A stretch of DNA of 6,673 nt from contig JAJYKN010000076.1 in the NCBI GenBank assembly GCA_021788515.1, forward strand, positions 1 through 6,673. Direction: 5' to 3'. The position numbers and the translations under genes were made by a program. A model generated the notes under the pieces. The model was not told the DNA's origin. It searched no databases and was given only the letters and a program-made list of their open reading frames with translations. Below are positions 1 through 6,183 of the stretch, in pieces (the stretch's first letter is position 1; the number at the start of each line of letters is the position of its first letter). The stretch is from Nitrospirota bacterium (GTDB lineage: Bacteria; Nitrospirota; UBA9217).

Positions 1-976
1 CCTCATCCTGTTTGTAGGAGTTTTCGTGCTCCTCATCCACGATGATGATCCCGACCTCGGCAAAGGGGGCAAAAATTGCGGACCGGGCCCCGACGACCAC
101 ATCCACACCGCCCGACTGGATGCGGCGGTACTCGTCGGCCCGCTCGCGGTCGGTGAGCCCGCTGTGCAGCACTGCCACGCGGTTGCCGAAACGGCCCCGG
201 AACCTGCCGAGGAGCTGCGGCGTGAGCGCGATCTCGGGCACGAGCACGATTGCGCCTTTGCCGGTGCCGGCCAGTCCGGCAATGGCGTGAAGATAGACCT
301 CGGTCTTGCCGCTTCCGGTCACGCCGTGCAGAAGAAAGACGCCAAAGGCCTCACGGGAAACAGCTTCATTGATTTTGGTTACCGCCTCCTGCTGCTCGGC
401 CATGAGCCCGGGAGGGGTCGTCGCAATAAAGGGTCCCGGTGCTTTCGGGGATGCTTCCCGTTCGACGACCTCGATCATTCCCGTTTGCACGAGTGATTTG
501 ATCGTCGCGCTCGAGAATCCGGTCAGCGCGTCAGCAGCCCGTTCCCCCTGCTCCGAAAGCAACTTGAGCAACTCGGCCTGTTTCTTCCCCTTCACAACAG
601 GCTTCTCGGAAACGATGAAGGACGGCGCCAAACAAAGAAATTTTTCTTTCTTCGGTTTTGTGCGGCCTACGGCCTTCGGCACCACGGCTTCGATGGTCTG
701 GCCGAGCGGGTACAGGTAGTAATCCGACATCCAGCGGGCAAGAGCGAGAAGTTCGGGAGAGAGCGGATTGTCGAGGACTTCGATCACGGACTTGAGGCCG
801 GCCACATAGGCCTTGTCCGGAAAACCCAGCACCGTCCCGGAAACACGCCTGCTGCCGAAGGGAACGAGCACGCGCACACCCGGGGCAAGGACGGACCGCA
901 TCTCTTCGGGCGCGCGGTAGTGGAACGTTTTATTGACGGAAACACCGACGGCTATATCAACGACAAGGTCGGTCAT
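1..976 (-). CDS. priA: Primosomal protein N' (PriA helicase), N-terminal 325 residues, cut by window edge
   Basis: PriA is a superfamily 2 DNA helicase that recognises stalled or collapsed replication forks and reloads the replisome. The translation from the ATG at 976 begins MTDLVVDIAVGVSVNKTF, typical of the PriA 3'-DNA-binding domain (about residues 1-100). A winged-helix region follows (about 105-180), then helicase lobe 1. Visible motifs are Walker A GVTGSGKTE (218-226), VPEIALTPQ (246-254), LHSGLTDRER (270-279), GARSAIFAPF (296-305) and the DEEH box (314-317). The family is usually near 730 residues, so the zinc-binding cysteines and helicase lobe 2 lie outside the window. No Shine-Dalgarno sequence is visible: the bases just before the start belong to a heptad repeat array. 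The gene lies 163 bases downstream of nrdR on the same strand. The identification is secure; only the completeness of the distal half is unknown. Confidence 0.95.
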   Translation of the reverse strand, partial: MTDLVVDIAVGVSVNKTFHYRAPEEMRSVLAPGVRVLVPFGSRRVSGTVLGFPDKAYVAGLKSVIEVLDNPLSPELLALARWMSDYYLYPLGQTIEAVVPKAVGRTKPKKEKFLCLAPSFIVSEKPVVKGKKQAELLKLLSEQGERAADALTGFSSATIKSLVQTGMIEVVEREASPKAPGPFIATTPPGLMAEQQEAVTKINEAVSREAFGVFLLHGVTGSGKTEVYLHAIAGLAGTGKGAIVLVPEIALTPQLLGRFRGRFGNRVAVLHSGLTDRERADEYRRIQSGGVDVVVGARSAIFAPFAEVGIIIVDEEHENSYKQDE

Positions 977-1139
977 GGGAATTTCGGATTTGGGATTGTG
1001 GATTTCGGATTAGAAGTCGATGCGCATTGGTATGGTTTTTCAGAACAGGGACCTGCTTCGATTGCCCGCGATAAGCAGTAATGGCTTGGCGGCCGACGAG
1101 GCTCTGCAATCCGCAATCTGAAATCCGCAATCCGCAATT
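977..1139. repeat. nrdR-priA gap: inverted pair of degenerate heptamer arrays
   Basis: The gap contains no gene. One arm (981-1011) reads as four consecutive 7-base units of the form ATTNNGG (ATTTCGG, ATTTGGG, ATTGTGG, ATTTCGG) plus ATT. The other arm (1107-1141) reads as five 7-base units of the complementary word (CAATCCG, CAATCTG, AAATCCG, CAATCCG, CAATTTC). The arms could pair imperfectly around about 95 bases of non-repetitive sequence. The right arm runs into the TGA stop of nrdR, and the left arm lies within five bases of the priA start codon. Function is unknown. Confidence 0.8.
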
Positions 1140-1622
1140 TCAGCCGTTGTCCTTGCTCGTGGTCGTTTCTTTGCTGTTCAGGATGTCCTTCAACTCGCTC
1201 ATGAACTCGTTGATATCGCGGAACGACCGGTAGACCGAGGCGAACCGCACATAGGCGACCTCATCGAGCTTATGCAGCTTCTCCATGACCTCTTCGCCGA
1301 TGGCCGCTGCCGGGATCTCCTTGAACCCTTTTTCCTGGAGCGCTTTCTCGATCTCGTCAACGGTCCTCTCAAGGACCTCCAGGCTGATCGGCCGTTTCTC
1401 GCAGGCCTTTTTCAGGCCGCTCAGGATCTTCATCCGGTCAAAGGGCTCGCGGCGGCCGTCTTTCTTGATGACCGACGGAAGCACGTCTTCGACCCGCTCG
1501 TAGGTCGTGAACCTGCCCCCGCACATGAGACATTCCCTCCTCCGCCGGATGGAATCGCCTTCCTTTCCCATCCGGGAGTCGACAACTTTGTTGTCCATGC
1601 TGGAACAGTGGGGGCAGCGCAT
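1140..1622 (-). CDS. nrdR: Transcriptional repressor NrdR
   Basis: NrdR represses ribonucleotide reductase operons when dATP is high. It binds tandem NrdR boxes through an N-terminal zinc ribbon and senses ATP/dATP through an ATP-cone. The 160-residue product starts MRCPHC. Its zinc ligands are C3, C6, C31 and C34 (MRCPHC and CLMCGGRF), with the family signature [18 protein letters not shown] at 26-43. The ATP-cone covers about residues 49-139, including [13 protein letters not shown] (51-63) and [13 protein letters not shown] (122-134). Length is close to the usual 150-160. The C-terminal tail ([10 protein letters not shown]) is polar and probably disordered. The ATG at 1622 is fixed by the conserved MRCPHC start, although no convincing ribosome-binding site precedes it. 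It follows the dCMP deaminase gene and may be cotranscribed with it. No NrdR box was recognised in this window. Confidence 0.97.
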   Translation of the reverse strand: MRCPHCSSMDNKVVDSRMGKEGDSIRRRRECLMCGGRFTTYERVEDVLPSVIKKDGRREPFDRMKILSGLKKACEKRPISLEVLERTVDEIEKALQEKGFKEIPAAAIGEEVMEKLHKLDEVAYVRFASVYRSFRDINEFMSELKDILNSKETTTSKDNG

Positions 1623-1756
1623 AAGTTTGTATCAAGCACCAAATAACAAGCGCCAAATTTCAATAAATCCAAAGCACCAAATGCAAATTCCAAACGTTTG
1701 CAATTTGAGGATTGGAATTTATTTGTATTTTGTTATTTGGAAATTGAAATTTCTCT
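1623..1756. repeat. dCMP deaminase-nrdR gap: AT-rich inverted heptamer arrays
   Basis: The gap contains no gene. CAA trinucleotides recur exactly every 7 bases at 1633, 1640, 1647, 1654 and 1661, and then with looser spacing. On the other side, TTG ends fall at 1700, 1707, 1714, 1725, 1732, 1739 and 1746. Those steps are 7, 7, 11, 7, 7 and 7. The arms are complementary in places: CCAAATAACAA (1639-1649) is the exact reverse complement of 1730-1740, and AAATTTCAAT (1655-1664) is that of 1743-1752. The array comes within about 10 bases of both the deaminase stop and the nrdR start. Confidence 0.8.
1684..1707. repeat. Near-perfect 24-base palindrome at the centre of the array
   Basis: CAAATT-C-CAAAC faces GTTTG-C-AATTTG. 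Eleven of twelve positions pair, with a single C/C mismatch. It is the centre of symmetry between the two arms in this gap. It could be a cruciform or hairpin centre or a dyad for a DNA-binding protein. The sequence alone does not decide, and there is no adjacent U-tract that would make it a standard terminator. Confidence 0.65.
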
Positions 1757-2218
1757 TTATTTCTTCTTGTACTGCGTGATCTTGAGGCCCGACTCTTTCA
1801 GCATCTCGGCAGCGAGCGCATCGGGATACCCGTCCTCGAAGACAAGGTGCTTGACGCCGGCGTTGATGATCATCTTGGCGCAGATGCCGCAGGGCTGGTT
1901 CGTGCAGTAGAGCGTCGCGCCGTCGATGTTCGTCCCGTGCTTGGCCGCCTGGATGATGGCGTTCTGCTCGGCGTGAAGCCCGCGGCAGATCTCGTGCCGC
2001 TCGCCCGAGGGAATGCCCATCTGCTCGCGCAGACAGCCGCGGTCGAGACAGTGTGCGATGCCCGACGGCGTGCCGTTGTAGCCCGTGGCAAGGATGTTCT
2101 TGTCCTTCACGAGCACGGCGCCCACCTGTCTGCGGAGGCACGTGGCGCGCTTCTTCACCAGGTGCGCGATCTCCATGAAATATTCGTCCCACGAGGGGCG
2201 GATGTGTTTACTGGACAT
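1757..2218 (-). CDS. Deoxycytidylate (dCMP) deaminase family protein (ComEB-like)
   Basis: This is a zinc-dependent deaminase that most likely converts dCMP to dUMP, the substrate of thymidylate synthase. The 153-residue product has the cytidine/dCMP deaminase signature: HAE at 82-84 (zinc ligand H82, proton shuttle E84) and PCGIC at 109-113 (zinc ligands C110 and C113). The N-terminal [21 protein letters not shown] and [22 protein letters not shown] (32-53) are typical of dCMP deaminases related to B. subtilis ComEB. A Cys/His-rich insert (H56, C57, C62, C78) precedes the active site and may bind a second structural zinc, as in phage T4 dCMP deaminase. A Shine-Dalgarno-like AGGTG lies a few bases before the ATG. 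The position between glyA and nrdR fits a role in dNTP supply. A general cytidine deaminase role is less likely because of the dCMP-type N-terminus. Confidence 0.92.
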   Translation of the reverse strand: MSSKHIRPSWDEYFMEIAHLVKKRATCLRRQVGAVLVKDKNILATGYNGTPSGIAHCLDRGCLREQMGIPSGERHEICRGLHAEQNAIIQAAKHGTNIDGATLYCTNQPCGICAKMIINAGVKHLVFEDGYPDALAAEMLKESGLKITQYKKK

Positions 2219-2367
2219 AATTCACCTGAACTTTAAAAGCACCGAATCCCAAGCATCAAATTACAAATAAATTTCAAGCATCAATTACGAAATTCAAAAC
2301 GCTCGAAAATTGCGTTTTTGAATTTGGAGCTTATTTGGGATTTGTGATTTGCTATTTGGAATTTTCT
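2219..2367. repeat. glyA-dCMP deaminase gap: second copy of the CAA/TTG heptamer arrays
   Basis: The gap contains no gene. CGA/CAA words recur at 2243, 2250, 2257, 2264, 2275 and 2282 (steps 7, 7, 7, 11, 7). This repeats the 11-base slip seen in the next gap. The right half carries the complementary T-rich words (ATTTGG, GATTTG, CTATTTGG) up to the glyA stop codon. The two gaps share words such as CAAATAAATT and TTTGG/GCTT blocks, so they look like divergent copies of one element. No clear promoter was recognised. Confidence 0.75.
2290..2325. repeat. Hairpin with 13-base stem at the centre of the glyA-deaminase gap
   Basis: AAATTCAAAACGC (2290-2302) is complementary to 2312-2325 apart from one extra T, with a 9-base loop. 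It sits at the centre of the inverted arrays in this gap, matching the position of the palindrome in the next gap. It could form in RNA, but it lacks the GC-rich stem and U-tract of a canonical terminator. Confidence 0.65.
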
Positions 2368-3621
2368 TTATACTCCTGCCTTCTCCATCGCGAACATCGG
2401 GAACTTGCTGCAGAACGCCTTGGTCTTCTCCTTGATCCCGGCAAGCGTTTCCGGAGCATGGCCGTTGGCCAGCGCATCGCAGATAAGGTCGCCGATGATC
2501 TTCATCTCGGGTTCGCGCATGCCGCGGGTGGTCACGATGGGCGTGCCGAGCCGGATGCCGCTCGTGGTGACCGGCGGCTTCTGGTCAAAGGGGATGCTGT
2601 TCTTGTTCACCGTGATGCCCGCGGCGTCGAGCCACGTTTCAGCGTCCTTGCCCGTGATGTTCTTGGGCGACAGGTCCACGAGCATGAGGTGGTTTTCCGT
2701 TGTTCCGGAGACGATGCGGAACCCGTCCTCGGTCAAGCGCTTGGCCAGGGCCTGGGCGTTCTTCTTCACCTGGCGCTGGTAGTCCTTGAACCCGGGGGCG
2801 AGCGCTTCCTTGAACGATACGGCCTTGGCCGCAATCACGTGCACGAGCGGACCGCCCTGGATGCCCGGGAAGATGACCTTGTCCACGGCCTTGGCGAATT
2901 TTTCCTTGCACATGATCATGCCGCCGCGGGGGCCGCGCAGGGTCTTGTGCGTGGTCGTGGTAACGAAATCCGCAAAGGGCACCGGGTTCGGGTGTTCCCC
3001 TGCCGCCACGAGGCCGGCGATGTGCGCAATATCGGCCATGAGGTATGCGCCCACCCTGTCCGCGATCTTCCGGAACCGGGCGAAATCAAGGACCCGCGAA
3101 TAGGCGCTGTAGCCGCACACGATCATCTTGGGCTTGTGCTCCATGGCCAGGCGCTCAATTTCGTCGTAATTGAGGAGTTCGGTCGTTTTGTCCACGCCGT
3201 AGGAAAAGGACTGGTAGAGCTGGCCCGAGAAACTGACGCTTGCCCCGTGGGTCAAATGTCCGCCGTGCGGCAGGCCCATGCCGAGGATCGTGTCGCCGGG
3301 TTTGAGCACGCTGAAGTAGACCGCCATATTGGCCGAAGAGCCGGAGTGGGGCTGCACGTTCACGTGCTCGGCGCCGAAGAGCTGCTTCGCGCGCTCGATG
3401 GCCAGCGTTTCCACGACATCGGCAAACTGGCACCCGCCGTAGTACCGGCGGTTCGGGTAGCCCTCCGCGTACTTGTTCGTGAACACCGAGCCCTGCGCTT
3501 CGAGCACGGCGTTGCTCACGTAATTCTCCGACGCGATCAGGACGATCTTGGAGAGCTCGCGCTCTTCCTCGCCCTTGATCGCGTTGTAAACTTCGAGGTC
3601 TGTTTCTTTCAGCTCTGACAT
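2368..3621 (-). CDS. glyA: Serine hydroxymethyltransferase
   Basis: This cytosolic PLP enzyme interconverts serine plus tetrahydrofolate with glycine plus 5,10-methylene-tetrahydrofolate. It is the main one-carbon source for thymidylate, purine and methionine synthesis. The 417-residue product matches the usual bacterial length. Family landmarks are LIASENYVS (28-36), the [13 protein letters not shown] segment (51-63), [11 protein letters not shown] (92-102), [19 protein letters not shown] (195-213, with D197 and H200 near the cofactor), and [14 protein letters not shown] (221-234), where K226 is the Schiff-base lysine. SGIRLGTP (354-361) carries the carboxylate-binding arginine R357. The ATG at 3621 has a good Shine-Dalgarno AAGGA about seven bases upstream. 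It lies 139 bases downstream of rpiB and 149 bases upstream of the deaminase gene, all on one strand. Nothing appears damaged. Confidence 0.98.
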   Translation of the reverse strand: MSELKETDLEVYNAIKGEEERELSKIVLIASENYVSNAVLEAQGSVFTNKYAEGYPNRRYYGGCQFADVVETLAIERAKQLFGAEHVNVQPHSGSSANMAVYFSVLKPGDTILGMGLPHGGHLTHGASVSFSGQLYQSFSYGVDKTTELLNYDEIERLAMEHKPKMIVCGYSAYSRVLDFARFRKIADRVGAYLMADIAHIAGLVAAGEHPNPVPFADFVTTTTHKTLRGPRGGMIMCKEKFAKAVDKVIFPGIQGGPLVHVIAAKAVSFKEALAPGFKDYQRQVKKNAQALAKRLTEDGFRIVSGTTENHLMLVDLSPKNITGKDAETWLDAAGITVNKNSIPFDQKPPVTTSGIRLGTPIVTTRGMREPEMKIIGDLICDALANGHAPETLAGIKEKTKAFCSKFPMFAMEKAGV

Positions 3622-3639
3622 GATGGCATCCTTATGATA

Positions 3640-3772
3640 ATAATAGGGTCAAGAAGGAAAAGGGGCAAGGGTCAAGCAGCAAGGAAAAGCTCAGGCAAAA
3701 AACGCCTTCTTGCTACTTGCTACTTCGCTCCTTGCTACTCTCTTCTTGCTCGCCTTCTTGCTACTTGCTACT
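3640..3772. repeat. rpiB-glyA gap: CTTGCTA heptamer array with 22-base exact direct repeat
   Basis: The segment 3703-3724 is repeated exactly at 3751-3772 (22 bases, offset 48). Within it, CTTGCT occurs at 3709, 3716, 3731, 3745, 3757 and 3764, with many steps of exactly 7 and related CTT/CTC words filling others. The left part (3650-3690) carries the complementary word CAAG at 3650, 3666, 3673 and 3680, again largely in steps of 7, giving an imperfect inverted pair. The second 22-base copy overlaps the last codons and stop of rpiB. The rest of the gap, up to the glyA ribosome-binding site, holds no recognised gene. Confidence 0.85.
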
Positions 3773-4225
3773 CATCGCCCCGATAGCTTTTTCGATCGCC
3801 TGTATTTTGTCGAGCCGCTTCTGGTGCCTGCCCCCGGCGAACTGCGTATCGAGCCAGGTTTTCACGATCTCCAGGGCCACGCCCTTGCCGATGACCCGCT
3901 CGCCCATGACGAGGACGTTCGCGTCGTTGTGCTCCCGGCTCATCTGGGCCGTGAAATGGTCGTGGCAGAGCGCGGCGCGCACGTTGGGGAACCGGTTCGC
4001 CACGATCGACATGCCGATGCCCGTGCCGCAGATCAGGATGCCGCGGTCCATCGCGCCCTTTGCAACGGCCTCGGAGACCTTGGCCCCGAAATCCGGGTAG
4101 TCCACGGACTCCTGGTTCGCGGGACCGAAATCGGAGACCTGGATGTTCGCCACGGTCTTGATGAATTTCAGTATTTCTTCCTTCAGTTCAAACCCGCCGT
4201 GGTCGCAGCCGATCGCCAGTTTCAT
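3761..4225 (-). CDS. rpiB: Ribose-5-phosphate isomerase B
   Basis: RpiB interconverts ribose 5-phosphate and ribulose 5-phosphate in the non-oxidative pentose phosphate pathway, feeding nucleotide synthesis. The 154-residue product is a LacAB/RpiB family member. It starts [15 protein letters not shown] with substrate-binding D8 and H9. It has DYPDFG at 42-47, the active-site C66 followed by GTGIGMSI (67-74), [14 protein letters not shown] (97-110, with H99 and N100) and a [11 protein letters not shown] tail (131-141). Length is normal (about 145-155). The RpiB type, with C66 and GTGIG, is favoured over LacA/LacB, and no lactose genes are nearby. The final residues SSK and the TAG stop are encoded by the adjacent CTTGCTACT repeat, so the native C-terminus was probably replaced or extended by repeat DNA. 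A strong promoter lies about 30-60 bases upstream. A purine-rich stretch (GGAAAGG) precedes the ATG and may serve as ribosome-binding site. Confidence 0.95.
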   Translation of the reverse strand: MKLAIGCDHGGFELKEEILKFIKTVANIQVSDFGPANQESVDYPDFGAKVSEAVAKGAMDRGILICGTGIGMSIVANRFPNVRAALCHDHFTAQMSREHNDANVLVMGERVIGKGVALEIVKTWLDTQFAGGRHQKRLDKIQAIEKAIGAMSSK

Positions 4226-4253
4226 GCAAAAACCCGCCTTTCCGGAGAATGTG

Positions 4254-4283
4254 ATATTAACATCCCAGCTGTTTTTGTGTCAA
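4254..4283 (-). promoter_or_regulatory. Sigma70-type promoter upstream of rpiB
   Basis: On the minus strand a perfect -35 hexamer TTGACA (4278-4283) is followed after 18 bases by TAATAT (4254-4259, four of six consensus positions). An alternative -10, GTTAAT, gives 16-base spacing. It lies between the CDF gene and rpiB and points toward rpiB. It is the only convincing promoter I see in the window, so it may drive rpiB-glyA-deaminase-nrdR and possibly priA. Confidence 0.65.
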
Positions 4284-4307
4284 GGAAAATACCAGCACAG
4301 AGGCCGG

Positions 4308-4332
4308 GCAGGAGCGGGATGCGGCTCCCTGC
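4308..4332 (-). terminator. Possible weak hairpin terminator after the CDF gene
   Basis: GCAGGAGC (4308-4315) pairs with GCTCCCTGC (4324-4332) with one bulged C and an 8-base loop. It lies downstream of the CDF stop codon and just before the rpiB promoter, which is a sensible place for termination. No run of U follows on the minus strand, so intrinsic termination is doubtful. Confidence 0.3.
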
Positions 4333-4384
4333 TGCGGAGCGCGTCAATCAATCCCTCTGAAAATCATCTATCTATGGAACGGGG

Positions 4385-5320
4385 TTATTTTCGCGATGGT
4401 GCGTCAGCAGGCGCGTCCCCCGGCTTCGGGCAATCCTTCTCCCACGAAGCAGGATCATCGAGCGATTCGAGGTGGGTTATCACTTCCATATTCGGCAGCG
4501 CGCAGCGGATATCGGTCTCTATCCGGTCCGCAAGCTGGTGGCCCCTCTGGACCATCCAGGAGCCCGGAACAAGCACATGGAGCGACACGAAGCGGCTGGA
4601 GCCGGCCTGGCGCGTGCGCAGATCGTGGTATTCGATGCCGTCCTGCCTGAGCCGGTCCAGGATGTCGCGGACGACCTTCTGCTCCTCAGCCGGAAGCGCC
4701 GTGTCCATCAATCCCGATACGGAGTCCCGCACGATGCGTACGCCGGACCAGACAATATTGCCTGCCACGACCAGGGCGACGATCGGGTCGAGTCTCTGCC
4801 ACCCCGTCAGGGCCACAGCGCCGACGCCAACCAGCACGCCCGCCGAGGTCCAGACATCGGTCAGCAGATGATGGGCATTGGCCTTGAGCGTTATGGACTG
4901 ATACTGCTTGGCGGCGCGCAGCAGGACGAGCGCAACGCCGAGGTTCACAAGGGATGCGGCAACGGACACCACAAGCCCCAGCCCGATCTGCTCAAGGGGC
5001 CGGGGATGCATGAGCCGTGCGACGGCCGCGACGGCGATGCTCACTGCGGCGATCAGGATCAGCGTACCTTCGACGCCGCTTGAAAAATATTCCGCCTTGC
5101 CGTGGCCGTAGGCGTGGTCGCTGTCGGCCGGGCGCGCGGCGATCGTCAGCATCGCAAGCGCCATGAGGGCGCCGACGAGATTGACCCCCGATTCCAGCGC
5201 GTCCGACAGCAGCCCCACGGAGTCCGTGAGCAGGTAGGCCGCGGTCTTGAGCCCGATGGTGATGAGGGCGGCAGCGATCGAGAGCCAGGCGAATTTTGTG
5301 AGAAAGGAACGGTTCATCAT
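4385..5320 (-). CDS. Cation diffusion facilitator (CDF) family metal transporter
   Basis: This is an inner-membrane proton-coupled exporter of a divalent metal such as Zn, Mn, Fe or Co. From the ATG at 5320 the product has 311 residues. There are six predicted membrane helices (about 6-31, 34-60, 78-102, 111-136, 147-172, 177-196) and a cytoplasmic ferredoxin-like dimerisation domain (about 211-288). Family marks are [15 protein letters not shown] in TM2 (D40), [15 protein letters not shown] (68-82) and [10 protein letters not shown] in TM5 (HxxxD = H151 and D155). TM2 has D40xxxS44 rather than the DxxxD or HxxxD of well-studied members, so substrate cannot be assigned. The reading frame stays open to a TTG at 5347. 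The ATG pair at 5320/5317 is preferred because MNRSFLTKF is a natural start to TM1, but no good ribosome-binding site decides this. It lies 82 bases after rsmE. The tail after 288 is hydrophilic and proline-rich. Confidence 0.9.
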   Translation of the reverse strand: MMNRSFLTKFAWLSIAAALITIGLKTAAYLLTDSVGLLSDALESGVNLVGALMALAMLTIAARPADSDHAYGHGKAEYFSSGVEGTLILIAAVSIAVAAVARLMHPRPLEQIGLGLVVSVAASLVNLGVALVLLRAAKQYQSITLKANAHHLLTDVWTSAGVLVGVGAVALTGWQRLDPIVALVVAGNIVWSGVRIVRDSVSGLMDTALPAEEQKVVRDILDRLRQDGIEYHDLRTRQAGSSRFVSLHVLVPGSWMVQRGHQLADRIETDIRCALPNMEVITHLESLDDPASWEKDCPKPGDAPADAPSRK

Positions 5321-5402
5321 AAGGCACGCGGTGCTACTATAACACAAGATCCAGGCGCAGGAACAGAAAGAAATGCCCTCGTGCCCGGCAGGAATGCGGA
5401 TT

Positions 5403-6173
5403 TCACAGATACTCGTAATTGATCATGCTGAGCGCTGCAAGTGAAGCTGTCTCCGTACGCAGAATGTTCGGCCCCAGGCTGACCAGGTGAAAGCCCGTGC
5501 TTGTTGCCGCCTCTGCTTCAGCCGGCGAAAACCCGCCTTCGGGACCGATGAGAACAACGATCTTTTGCACTCCCGGATTGGCTCTCAGAACATTCCTGAT
5601 CGGTTCTGTCCCCTCTTCCCAGGGGAGGAGAAGCAGCGTTCGGGGTCCGGGGACCGGAGATGCGGGGTCAAGGATCAAGGGGCCGGGGACCGGGGAAGCG
5701 ATAAAATCCCGGAATGAGCACATAGGTTCCACGCGCGGGATGTCGCTCCTGTTGCTCTGCATTGCCGCTTCCCTGGCGATCTTCTGCCACCGGCTGACGC
5801 GCTTTTCTTCGTCCTTGATCTTGACGATGGTCCGTTCCGTCACAACCGGCACGATATGCGAGACGCCGAGTTCCGTTGCCTTCTGCACGATGAAGTCCAT
5901 CTTGTCAAACTTGGGAAGCCCCTGGCCGAGGGTGATGCGGGGATAAGCGGTCCCGCGCGGCCTTTGACTTACGATCTCAGTCCTGATCTCGGTTTTGGAA
6001 ACATCAACGATCTTCACCGCATAGTCCGTGCCTTTGCCGTCGCAGAGCACAAGCTCGTCTCCGGTCTTCATGCGCAGGACCGTTGCGATATGACGGACGT
6101 CCTCGCCGGAAAGGATGATCTGCGGGGAGGTGACTTGTTCGGGGGATATGAAAAATCGCGGGGGTCGGGGCAT
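5403..6173 (-). CDS. rsmE: 16S rRNA (uracil(1498)-N(3))-methyltransferase RsmE
   Basis: RsmE is a SPOUT-class enzyme that methylates N3 of U1498 in 16S rRNA at the decoding region of the 30S subunit, using S-adenosylmethionine. The 256-residue product has an N-terminal PUA-like domain (about 1-70: [24 protein letters not shown]). The trefoil-knot methyltransferase domain carries [14 protein letters not shown] (97-110), [11 protein letters not shown] (136-146), IGPEGGFS (209-216) and [11 protein letters not shown] (233-243). These last two form the SAM-binding knot. E. coli RsmE has 243 residues. The extra length here coincides with residues 159-179, where ASPVPGP occurs twice 12 residues apart, encoded by a G/C-rich heptamer array. 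The catalytic motifs flank the insert intact, so the enzyme is probably active. AAGG lies five bases before the ATG at 6173. Confidence 0.96.
   Translation of the reverse strand: MPRPPRFFISPEQVTSPQIILSGEDVRHIATVLRMKTGDELVLCDGKGTDYAVKIVDVSKTEIRTEIVSQRPRGTAYPRITLGQGLPKFDKMDFIVQKATELGVSHIVPVVTERTIVKIKDEEKRVSRWQKIAREAAMQSNRSDIPRVEPMCSFRDFIASPVPGPLILDPASPVPGPRTLLLLPWEEGTEPIRNVLRANPGVQKIVVLIGPEGGFSPAEAEAATSTGFHLVSLGPNILRTETASLAALSMINYEYL
5637..5699. repeat. Heptamer array inside the rsmE coding region
   Basis: Seven-base units of the type GGNCCGG/GGTCAAG start at 5644, 5651, 5666, 5673, 5680, 5687 and 5694. Only one step departs from the phase (15 bases instead of 14). The segments 5644-5663 and 5680-5699 match at 17 of 20 positions with an offset of 36 bases, which is 12 codons. 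In the protein this appears as the duplicated ASPVPGP. The composition and word style match the repeats in the gaps rather than the surrounding rsmE sequence, so it looks like an in-frame insertion into the loop between conserved motifs. Confidence 0.75.
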
Positions 6174-6183
6174 AGAAACCTTA

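Noticed and set aside
26..719. Plus-strand open frames opposite priA
   Set aside because: They overlap the conserved helicase motifs on the minus strand and show no family features.
2335..3618. Long open frame of 427 codons on the plus strand opposite glyA
   Set aside because: It is an antisense shadow of a GC-rich gene. The minus strand encodes an intact serine hydroxymethyltransferase with all family motifs, and the plus-strand translation (rich in His, Arg, Val, Leu) has no recognisable domain.
3640..3772. CRISPR-like direct repeats
   Set aside because: There are only two long identical copies, the intervening DNA is itself made of the same short words, no unique spacers are present, and no cas genes are nearby.
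3710..4360. Plus-strand frame of 216 codons opposite rpiB with a hydrophobic leucine-rich start
   Set aside because: The apparent signal-peptide-like beginning is the CTTGCTA repeat translated as Leu/Ala/Thr. The rest is antisense to rpiB.
5336..5341. TATAGT as a -10 box for the CDF gene
   Set aside because: No acceptable -35 hexamer lies 16-18 bases upstream, and the distance to the start codon is very short. Not called.
5321..5347. TTG start extending the CDF protein by nine residues (MCYSSTACL)
   Set aside because: A rare start codon, no ribosome-binding site, and the extension is not like a CDF N-terminus. The downstream ATG pair is more natural.
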